Below the pieces are notes generated by a model. It saw only the letters and a list, made by a program, of their open reading frames with translations. It was not told the origin of the DNA and ran no database searches. Shown here in pieces: positions 12,806 through 25,200 of a stretch of 64,000 nucleotides of DNA. A program made the position numbers and the translations under genes. How positions within the stretch are numbered: position 1 is the stretch's first letter; each line of letters opens with the position of its first letter. Location: contig CM069593.1 of assembly GCA_035771175.1 (NCBI GenBank), forward strand, positions 47,119,554-47,183,553. The letters are read 5' to 3'. The DNA is from Paratinospora sagittata. Its lineage: Eukaryota > Streptophyta > Magnoliopsida > Ranunculales > Menispermaceae.

Positions 12806-15800
12806 CTGCAGGTCATGGAGAAGGCAACTGTTACAAATCAATCTCTACAAAACCAAATTCACAAAACTATTCTGCTAAAAGTTCGGTTAAGGGCATTGAA
12901 CATAAAATTTTCAACTGCCATGATGTTTATCATATTCCCATTGAGGGCACATTCACTCTTTGCCCAAATTAACGTGATTCCAAATCTCAGTAATTTGACA
13001 TAATGGCTCCTATACCAATTGTTTTATGTACAAATCATATATACACAAACCACATGCCTAATGGGCACAACAATTGAAATCAATAGATCTGCAGTGCAAA
13101 CATTCAACCAAAATTTTGAATGTTCCAACAAACTGCCCAAAAAGAAAGAACAGTGATAAAAAAACTGACCGGTTATTCAAGGCTTCATAAAAGCTTTGAA
13201 ATCAAACATCCATAACTACACTCCAGGCAATCTGGTCAATTCAGTAATATAACAAGCATTGTATTACAGATTCAAGCAAATGCCTAAAATATGAGAATTC
13301 CATGAGCAAATGTATAAACAAGAACTTCATCAAGCCCTATTTCTAAATTCATTCATCAGCATAAACTAGTAGCCATTTTTCCTCGAAATTACAGAAAAAA
13401 TAAGACCTAGTAAGAAATATATTTGTTAAAATCAGCCAGTAGTCAGGATTAATGTGGGACCCACATAAAAGGTTTACTTTGTTGTTATGCAATTGACCAC
13501 TGGTATTATCATGGTTCATTGCTTGTTAAATAAGAAGGTTTCAAACTCACATGGATAATTTTGTAAATTAAATTAATTGCTCGCCCCATAAGACAATTTC
13601 TTACAGGAAAAAGCATTATTTCCATATATTTTCTAGGAGGATTTATTGCGCTTAGGAGGTGAAACTTTCATGATTTTGGATTTCACGACTATTATGTCCC
13701 TTTCAAATTTATGAAGGACAGTTTAGTAAGTTTACCTTTCTCAGAAATCAAGGAGTCTGACAATCACGTTCCCTTTCTATAGAAAATGCATATAATTTCA
13801 AATATCAATCAAACACCCAAATCACAACTTATAGAGCACTGCAAGTCAAGATGTTGTGCAACTGATACGCAGGAGGTAGAGAAAAAGATGAAATTTCAGA
13901 ACCCAATGCATGAATAACATGAATATCTAAGATGAAAACATTGCCTGCGTGAAAGACCTAATCTATGGATCAATCCTCGGTATGGAAATTATCAAAATTA
14001 CAGATAAAGATATATCTACTACAATATTCAAATTTCCAATCTCATGAGCGCTCACTTTTACCCAGTACCCACAACATATTGTCTATCTTGACACAGTGAC
14101 ACCGTTTTTGTTAAGTGTGTTATAGTGTTCATTGATGACCACTTGATCTATTAATGGACCTAGAACAAAATTATGAACAGCTCTATAAAGATGAATTCTA
14201 ATAAATGAAGGAAACTTTTGGAAACTATCCTTGTTCAATGCATATGTACACTACTGCATTCTGGTTTGGCAAACCACAACGGTTGGACTCAAAACTCACT
14301 TTAAGGTTCCTCCTTCTGAAAGACTTGGCTTGATCTCATGTCATGTCAAGGTTTGACCAGAAAATACTTGACAGGTTAACCCTCCAATGGCTCTGCTTGG
14401 CCTTAAAGGCTCTTCCTTCTCAAAGATTTTGCTTGATCTCATGTCAAGGCTTGACCAGAAGAGAAGAAACAAGAACTTGAAATTCTTATGAGCCCAGAAG
14501 ACACAATTAGCACTCACCTCCTCAAAAGATTAAGAATTTGTCCATCGTCACTGCAAACCACAAGAGCATCACCCCACACAATGCCTAACACAAGTCTAAC
14601 CACTCTCCTCATGTCTCAAGAGTCAAGACACAGCTCTCTTCATTGACGCAACCAATGATCCCAAATCAGGAATCTCTACCATAGGTTGGATTCTCTTATC
14701 CAAGGACAGATCCATAGAGCTAGGATCACTTCATTGGCCTCACCCCAAAGGTCACGGTATCAGATGCTCATGCAATTATGCAGACTCTAGAGAAGTACTC
14801 TGACCATCTCCAAGGAGTGGAGATTTTTCAGCCTATCTGTTATTAGAACTATTTCAATTGAAAAACCTTTTGATCCACTTCTAGAAACTGTACTTCATGG
14901 CATTAACCAAAAACAGTGAGCGTGGTCTTTTTCAACTATATAAATAGCTCTCAATCAAGTGCCCACCTATTAGATAGAAGGGCAGTCTCTACCAAAGACA
15001 CCCAACCAGTGCTCTCTAGATCTTCCCTTATGACAAAGGGACTTTGTTCAGTAAATTGCATGTCAAAGAAAGTTCTATTTCCCTTAAAAAGTAAATAAAT
15101 GAATGAAACAACTTTCTTAAAGTAGTTTCAACTCTAACAAGGATTAATTAGAATGCGAACAAGTAACAAATTTGAGAAAGACACAAGGCTCTTTTTGAGT
15201 TTAATAGGTTAATAAAGAATAATAATGAAGTGGTTGTCTAATGTTGCAGCTCTTTTAACTCTAGTAAGCTAAAATTAAGCAAGGTTCGAGCAAAGAAACA
15301 AATACGACAAGAATTTGCAGTAGTTAAAAAACTTGATTGAAATAAGCACCTCTGCTTACCATTCCTCCAAGGGAAGAGGGTTTCTGACTTCTTGTGATGA
15401 ATAACATAGAGGTTTAGGTCGTGCTTTCATGCAGGATAGGTTTTAGCACATGCATCAAAGCAATCAAAAAATCATTGAGCACAGTTATCCAAACTCATTA
15501 TCTAGAACTTGATGGAACAATTTCCTGAAGTTTGGAGATACCGCCTTTATGATGATTATTCTTAAAATACAATCCAACCCATAAGAACTTGAAAGTACGA
15601 AATCTCACAAAAAAAATAAATAAATAAATGGATAATGGAGTTCTAAAAAGCTCATGATTCCACTATGCATTTTCACATTGGCAAGATAATACGATTTGCT
15701 TAATATGTTAGACTAACATTCCTTGAATTTTCTTCATAAACTGATTCCTTCAATGTTAATATTAGACATTGAACATTCATGGGTTTTATATAATATGATT

Positions 15801-18800
15801 TGCTTAATATGTTAGACTAACATTCCTTGAATTTTCTTCATAAACTTGTTCCTTTCAATCTTAATATTAGACATTGAACATTCATGGGTTTTATTTTCTT
15901 TTCTTGTCCAGACATGTCAATTTCTAAAAACTAAGAAACAAAACATGTGTGTTTTCCTCACATTAAACTAGAATAGTAGCACACTAAAATGAACATCAGG
16001 ATGTCTAATTTTTCAGTTTTGAAGAGAATCCTGATCAACAACATGTTTGTAAGATAAGCAAAGGAGCAACATTTTAAGACTTGTGAGCAATAATTGAATC
16101 AGTTTTCCTTAGTGATCCTAAGGCATCAAGGCAATGGCTAGGAGATTGACCCCATTCAGGTAAGGCGGTGCCTTAACGTTGCTTATTGCATGGCCTAGGC
16201 ATTATAAATGATATTTATAGCTCCCAAAGTAAATAATTAATTAGTTTTACACAAACGAACCTTGTATATATAATTACATACATATTCTTCAATACAAAAG
16301 TCAAAACTGGTGTAAAAAAGGTTAGTTATGTTTTACAATCTTCAATTTTGTATCAACAAATTTTTTACTATAAAAGAATATTAAAAAGTAAGACAAGTTG
16401 GCATACAGTGAAAGTTTAACAATTTAATAAGCCATGTTTGATATAATGCTTATGACAAAAAAGATAATATTTACAGCAATATAACAAAAAAAAAAAGAAT
16501 AAAAAATAAATCACAATGAGAAAATAGGAAAAGGAAAAAAGATAGCTTGCATAAATGGAAATATAAGTTTAACACTAGAATTAAAGGTTTTGCCAATGTT
16601 TAAGTAATAAAATCACATATGTAAGAGTATGAAGAAAAAAGAACCTTATGCTCTATACATTTACATTAACCCCTGAAAACCTTTAAAAGATTCTCTGAGA
16701 GCCATACTACCTGCCCTAAGTACAGCCTAGGCACTTTAGTTCCAAACGACCTAGGTGATAGACTACTCATTGCCTAGATGTGGTCATTTTATTTTGGATT
16801 AACTCATTTGATCCACAATCAATTTATATCGGTTTCATACCCAATTTGTCATCAAAAGAACTTAAATCATTTACCAAAGATCATGCATTTTAAGTCTCCA
16901 ACTTTGATATCCAATTTACGCCACTATTAATAACATTTTTTATGACTAACACCTCAAGAAAGAAATTAAATGAAGGGAAAGATTGCAGGAACTAGGGTAA
17001 GATTTTCAGGGATGTCATAATAGAGGCCTTATAAAATAAAATTTATAAATTTAATTACATTAAATAAAAAAAAAATTAAAAAAGCAAAGAGATTGAACAA
17101 GAAGCTAAACAGCAAAAAAGCAGCAAAAGGAGGCCATGCCATCTTCATTACCTTGCATTCAAAAGCTAGAGATTTATATTTCCAATTTGTGCAAATGAGA
17201 TAGATAACTATTTTTCCCAGTACCAACCTCAATTGATTTTCCTGCTGTTAAATTATAACTTGACAGCTTTCCACTAACTAATTGATCTAGGATCACGTTC
17301 ACTTATAAACAATTCTTCAAGAGGATGAATGAAAAGAAATTATTAAATTCTACAAGCTTGAAAACTAACCTGATTGATGTCTCCAGCTTTGAATCTTCGT
17401 GACCACCTAATTTAAAGCTTAAAGATTCACTTGTAGCAGATGTTGATGAGAATGTCAATGGGGCAGGACTATTGAAACCCTTAGACCCAAAGCTAAACAC
17501 AGGAGCAGTGGTTGATTCCTTTGTTGGTGCTGGTCCATTAAACAAGGGAGGTGGCTCGGAAGTGGGCACAGCTAGTTCTGAGATAGCACTAGGAGCACGA
17601 GTATTGGAAAAGGCAAAACCAGTGTCTTTTCTAGCAGCTGGTAAGAGGAGCTCAGAAGTTCCCATATCTTTCACTGCCTTTGATGTGGAAATTGCTATGG
17701 GCAATGATCCAAAAGGAGAAATTCCATGCTTCTCTACAGTTTCAATACTATCAGCATTGGTCTTGCGCTCAGTTACAGAAGAATCCGGTTTTTCTTTATC
17801 AGGTATATCATCAAACTCCAGAGAATCCTGAGAATGAGAAAAAGATCATCAAGTAAATTCAGTGAGAAATTTTATATGGACAAAAAAGGCCAAAATTTCA
17901 GCTAAAATAGGAAATCTTTTATCTTAATCACAGGATCAGAACTACAAACTGCATATATTGGGGTGGGTTCCAGAAAAATAGAATGGTGATGCAAAGGGAA
18001 AAATGGCATGATGCACTAGAGATTGTCATCATTGTCTTATCATGCGGAGTTTTTATCTATATCTATAACATATTCCAGACCAATCAAACTGTACACTATC
18101 AGTTTTTTCAATTGATGCAGTGCAGAAAGAAGGCTAGAGTCCTGGCTTACGACAACCACGCAGGTAAACCCTCATTAGAATCAAAATCAATTTTGAGAAT
18201 AAATAAATAAAAGAGCTTGATAAAAAAAATAAAAAATAAAAAGGCAAAAAGGCCACAATAAGAACATGAAGTTTGACAAATCACACAACACACCTCATGA
18301 GCACTGATTTGGAAGCCCCGTTTCTTTTGGGGGAGATTTGAGGCTATGTTGGAAATGACTGAATCTGCATCAACACTATCTGAGGTTTCTTTAAAAGATT
18401 TTACAGCTATCCCATTGGTTTTAGAAGCCCACTTGACACCCATACTAGACACCTTGCTAGGCCCATTTTCTTGAACCCTGACTTGTGCTTGAGGACTTGA
18501 ATCCTGGGAACCTGCCAAACGTGCACCACCTAGACCATTCACAGAATCAATGCCTTGTATATTATGCAGCAATTTCGATGAATCTACAGCCTCCATGCTT
18601 CTGAGAGCCTGACCGTGAAGCATACCAGGAGTTAACTTAGTAGGTGCTTTACCTGTGCCAGTAGCTAGCTTGAGTTCCGATGATTTCTCTTTGGGAGAAG
18701 GCACCAACTTATCAAGCTGCTGCAATATTCTCCGGGCCATCTCATTCGACTGAGAAGGAACAGAAGCGAAGCCCACATCTGGTGTGTTTTTATTCAAATT

Positions 18801-19204
18801 CTCGACCAGCTTATGAGATGAAGTATTATGTTTGGGTTCATCAAGCAGTAGGTTCCGATTTGACGATGTGGAGACTTGGGCAACATCAGTACACATTGCA
18901 GTGGCAGGAGTTGAAAGACCAGTTCTAGAAGTCACCAAACTTGCACTTTTTGAGGGAGAAACAATGTTGGTTTTGCGTCGAATACGACGTATGGGACCAA
19001 CAGAACCAATATCACTATCTAAAACTGAACTCCTCCGCTTCGAAACCTGAAAATTGATCATGAAATGCGTATATCATATAAAGGTAAATTTTGATAACTA
19101 TCAGTGTCAACATGGTGACTGGGTATCAACAAGGCCATCGTCTGAGCATTTCCACCTCAAATTGCCAAAGCAGTTGGGTTTTTTAAATTCCAAACACTTT
19201 GCAA

Positions 19205-19268
<64 letters not shown>

Positions 19269-22200
19269 GAATAAAACAGGGGTCAACCTCTTCATTCATT
19301 TTTATCTCTTCTTTTATTATAAATAAAAAATCAAAACCAAACATATTGTTTTTCTCTTCTCATAAAATTGACATGTTTTCTTTTTTCCAAGAATGTTAAT
19401 ATTCAACTAGCAAATAATAATGCACACTTTAAGATGGCCTTATAAATCATTGAGGTTTTTCCAGAAATACCCATTAAAAAATTGTTAAAACCTTGCTTAG
19501 GAAACATATAAGTTTTTTAAGTTCCAAAAAGTTAAAATCCTTAATTTTACGTATAAAAACATTTGATCTTTATATTATCCTTTTTATTTAATTTTCATCA
19601 CCTAAGCCCCACTATGTGCCAAGGCGCCACCCCACCTAAGCAGGATAAATCTTCCTTTTCTTCCTTTTTTTCAAAGACTGGAAAGATACACTGTCATTTG
19701 CTAGAAATGTATAATCACCTGTTTGGCACCAGAATGATCGTTATTCTCCCAAGACCACCATTGAGGTGATGAGGGACCAACATTTGCATCGACTGCAGAT
19801 TCAACACCCTGAATGCCAAGCAAATCAACATTTAGCACCATTTAAAACACAAAATGAAGAAGCATCAACACTTATAAGAACAAAAACAAAACAATATTCT
19901 ATGACACAATACCTTGAAAGCATTATGATTGATCGATCTAGAATATGGGGTACGAGCCATATTGTATATAGCAGATCTACCTCGACGTATAGGGGTCACA
20001 TAACTATTCTCAGAAACCCCGGGAACATTGGCAAAGCGAACAGCAGATCTTGGTGCAAGTGCCATACAAGGGGATTTTGCAGAAAAAGGTGCATTACATA
20101 GGGAAATTACATCATCTCTAAGAGGTTGACTACGCAAACCCAATGGTGATGGGGCTATCCTAGAAGACCTTTTGCCCATATACGCTTTTGCAAGTTCTGC
20201 GGGGGAAGCAACATCCTCTTGAAGGACCTGCAGTCACAGAATTAAAAATAAGTCCACGCCAGGAAACTCAGTAATTTCCAGTTATTTCTTCTGATATAGA
20301 AAGAAAGTGATGGAAAGGCTTTCAAGTGTGTCTACTAGATAACAAAGGAAGGACAACGATTCTCCCTACACTTGAACTGACTACAGGAGCTGAAATTTCC
20401 TCAACAAAACTTTGCATCTTTGCTCGATTTTCTTTCAGAATCACTGGTTGCAATGTATTTGGCTCAATCTTTTGCTTTTGATGACCTTCCACATCAACAG
20501 TTCTAGAACGCAACAACTCTGTCAAGCGATCAATCTCTTCTCTGCAGAATACGAAAATCAAGCAGAACGTGAGGCCTGCTATTGAAGCAAATGTATGTAC
20601 AAAATAATTTTGTGACAAAAGATCACCCAAGAAAGGCAAAGGTGGAATGCTTTCATATGTAAAGGTAGAAGAAACCACATAAATTAGCAACCAATACAAA
20701 ACAAAGGTTTAAGAAAGAAAATACCAAAGTTACCTTATTTTGCAAGTCAAAGATAAACGATAATGCATATCTATCTATATAATACATCATAAGAATATTT
20801 CAGCTTTCCTCTGTGAAGCAGTTTTTGCAAAGTTATATAATTAACCCTTAACAGTTTATCACATCTTTTATCCAAAAAAGTTACTTTTAATGTTAAGAAG
20901 GGTAAAACCATAATTTTTTTACCCTTCAACTAATTTTCACTTTTGCACATCGTCAATGACGTTGGGCTTTTCTTTAGTTCAAAGGCTTTTCTATTTCAAC
21001 TTTACAATTTTCAATTTTTTTACCTGTACCTACCCTCATTCTTATTAGTAACAATACAACATTATAGTAAAATGAGATGGCAGAGATGAAGACATTAATT
21101 AGATCAATGGAAAAAAGTAAGAGTAAAAACAACAAAGAAGCTATTCATCGGAGCCTAGGGGTAATATGAGGAAATGGTTGTTGAAGTAGTATAATCATAT
21201 GAGATGAATTCCAAAAATTGCATGTTTAAGAGATAAGGAGCAAGTTGAAGGAACAAAAAGGATAGGATGGCCATAATAATTGACTTGGGTTACAGACGTA
21301 ACCGATTAAACAAAGACATAAATTTATCTAACAAAAAGAAAAACCCTTAAGAGGATAAATTTCTAAACAATATTCAAGACTTTATGTTGTTGCAGCTGTT
21401 GCCATCGTATCATCAAAGTTAAGAAAATGGTTTTGAAGTAGTTTAACCATATGAGATGAAGGCCTAACTTTGCATGCATAAGAGATAAAGAGGAGCAAGT
21501 CGAAGGAACAAAAAGTATATGATAGCCAAAATAATTGACTAACATTTCAGTCATAACCAATTAAACAAAGACATGAATTTATCTAACAAAAAACAAATCC
21601 TTGATAGGATAAATTGGTAAACAGTATTCCAAACTTTATGTTCTTGCAGCTGTTGCCATTGTATTATCAGAGTTAACTCACTAAGTGGTCGAAATCACTA
21701 ATTTACTATCAAGCAAATGTTTGGTATGGAGACTTTGCATTACTGGCCAAGCACTAGATAAGTCTCATTGACCAAACACAAAAGGGAATAAATGATTAGA
21801 AGAGGTCAGCAGATTAATCCATCAGTACATAGGAAAGTGAACCAAGTACCATAACGTCAAGCTTTCTTTGGTAAATACACGATAAAACTGCAAATTTTCA
21901 TGTAAATTTTATGCATGATAAAATAGATATTACAATACATGAGACAGGTTGGGAAAAATAAATAATTTAATAATGTGGAATTTCAAGAGTACACAAAAAA
22001 AAAATAATTTTAAAATCAAAAGCAAGCAAGTCTGGTCAATTGTGCATCAGCCAAGGTGAAATATGATTAACAAATCTAATTAACCAACCGGCACAAAATA
22101 TTATCGTGCCAATATGAGAAAATTCAAAAGCACATTGAAAAACAATAATTTTAAAATTATAAGCAATGTCAATGCATCTCATTCAAAGTGAAATATAACT

Positions 22201-25200
22201 CAAAAGTCCAATTAAACCACCAGAACAAGATGTTATCAACTTACCATGCCAAATACTAGCCATCAGAATAGTGTTAATCAATATATGGCACTTCAAGGCT
22301 TATGGAAAAAGAAAAGTGTAAACAGCAGAAGCATGGCCAAATAAGCATCCAAGGTTAGACATAGTGCACAGATGGTCAAAATGGCAATAATAATATCTGT
22401 TTGCAAAAATACTTGCCTTGTAAAAGTCTTCTGCTTGAGAATTTTTTCAAGTTCATTGATGCTATCAGCGTCAGAGTTATCAGTAGGTCTGTTTACGTCA
22501 TTACTCACTTTCTCTTGTGCTCCAGAAGGATTCTGCATTTAAAGTTTCAGAATTATTACCATCTCCAGCACATTCCAACCATATGGGGAAGTTACCAACA
22601 ATACAAATAATACATTCAGCTCTATCTGGAACAATCTCAACACAGAAATCCAGGATATCACAACAGAAAGAGAATCAAGCTCTTTCTAATTGAAGAATAG
22701 GCTTGTAAGGGACACAGCTAACCCAGGTGGAAGAAAAGAAATATTGAAGTGAACAAATATTACGATGCAAAATGCTAAAACAGTAAGTTATAGGTGGACT
22801 AATTATTTATGGATCCACAAGACAACAATAACTTAGCTGACCACGCATAGTTAGGAAAAGGTTTAGTAGAGTTAAGTTGAGTCGAACTAAACAATAACTG
22901 AGCCATGAAAGGGTTTTGGAACAAGCTTTGCTCACTTGTCAATTGTAACGTTGGAAGAGTGCAAACACAGAGGCCTAGACTTAAAGCATATGGATTGCTT
23001 TTGAAATAATACATTGTTTTAACTCGACGAAATCGAGTTCTTCAAGTGACGGATAATGATGAGGAATAATTAGTTGATACATATTATAGCAGAATTTTAA
23101 GTTGTTGATTCCACTAAAATTCTAATTATTCAAGTTTAGCATGAATCCATTTGTTTATTTTTAGTAAGATTATAATTGCATTATTTGAGTAGAATTACAA
23201 TTCTATTAGTTCTTTCATGGCTTTGCCAAGTTGGGAGTCAAACTCTTCATAAATAACTTATTATTATAAATAAATAAAAAATGTTTATAAATACTTTGTA
23301 TAGGGTTTTGGTTGGAGATGACTGATTGGATCATATTCAGTGAGATTTATAGCTTCTTTTTTCTCCCTGACAGTTCATTACATTCAAAAATTCATATCCT
23401 CAAAATAAATACTAAATCATTACCCATCTCCTATAACAACTTTCTAGGATAAATTGATTATGGAAAAAGGTTTTCTTGGTGCAAGAACTTACTCTCGAGA
23501 AATAATTTCACTCTGAAACTTTTAACAAAGTATTTTTATTTTATTTTATTTTTTTTTTTTAGAAGAAACAAATGAAACTTTGTATTGAATCTTGTAAGAA
23601 ATCAATATACAATCCTTTTCACAAGAGATGAAAAGTATAGGCCCTGCTTCTGCATAGTTCTAAAAACAAAAATATTGTCCATCCACCCATAACTCCTCAT
23701 CCCCTTTAATTGAGATAGTCCCTACCCACATACATACAATTGCCCCAATTTAGTACCCAATCTGTAATTGATAATCCCTTAGCCCTAGAAGAAGCATAAA
23801 CCCATGTGTTGGCCCTGAGTTTAATTTCTTCCCACAGTTGTGACTTTGACTAACCAAGTTGTAAAATATTCTATTATTTTGCATTGTCCAAATCAGCCAT
23901 AAGGTCGCATAAAAGGCAATCAAACCTAAACCTTTTTCCTCAGCCGATAGGGAAGGAATATGACATAGAGTCAAAACCTCCTCTATTTGTTGAGGAACTA
24001 GAAACTTGCTACCAAAAAAGTTAAACCATTTCCCCCAAAGTGATTTTGAATAAGCACATTGAAGGAAAATATGTTCAATGCTCTCTCCATCCTGTTTACA
24101 AAGCACGCAGCAGTTAGATTATAAACAAGTAGTGGAAAGTCTGCGTTGCAACATGTCAACTGTATTAATACGCCTATGGGCCAAAGTCCACCCAAATATT
24201 CTTACCTTGGATGGGACATGTGCCTGCCAAATGTGGTTAGAACAGGGAAAAAATGGCATTTGAGGAGAGTCAATGAGACATGAAAAGTAAGACTTGCAAG
24301 AATCTGACCTAGACTCCTAGATTAACTAGGTAACACGGCTTGAAAACTGTGCTGACCAATTTTGTATACCATACTTCATAGGTGAAAGAAGATAGTGCAT
24401 GGGTAGGAAAAAAATCATTCTTGAGCAGGTATAAGAAAGTTAATCTTTCAAAAGAAAACGTATAGGAAGTTAGACAACGGCTCTAGATAATGATGGACTT
24501 ATATCGAGGCATAATGAATCAATTAAAGAGGGAAAACACGATTTGGAAGGTCAGTAGATGAATAAGTTAATCAGCCTAAATTCTAAAAAGTAAATAGGAA
24601 GTTAACAAAATATGTATAAAATTCAATGAAATACCTTTTCAAATCCTTATTTACTCTATATTCTATTCTCAACTTATCCATTACAATCGCTAAACACATC
24701 TCAAGTTGCCTTGACATTCTATTAAATGAAAATACATGCCAACATTCTGACATACAATCGATAGGGAAATGGAAACACAATAACATATTATTTTCAATAA
24801 TCTGTAGATGAAAATAAACAATATTATACCAAATCACAACCCAAAAAAAAATGAAAGTAAATAAATTCAGACAATCACAAGATGCATGATTTTTTGATCC
24901 ACAAAAAAACTTGTATTAAGCACAACAAGGGAGGAATGACTTACAAAAGAAGCTGCTACACGAAATTCATCCCTTGTTTGCGGTTCATGGTTTGTCTCCA
25001 CTGATATAATGAAGTTATCGTTAGCAAAAATCCAACCATATTCAGTTCTAGATAATTAAAAAAACAGTAAAATAACAAGCAAATATAAAGCTTAAAAGAT
25101 TGACACTAAAAATAGATCATAAAATAAATTTCACACCATAGGAAAGGAGCAACAATGTTGCCAATAATCAACATGACTAAAATATAGCGGCGTATGAAAG

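Noticed and set aside
19054..19326. Frames over the AT microsatellite encoding Tyr-Ile runs
   Set aside because: Pure product of the (AT)n repeat in a NUP1 intron.
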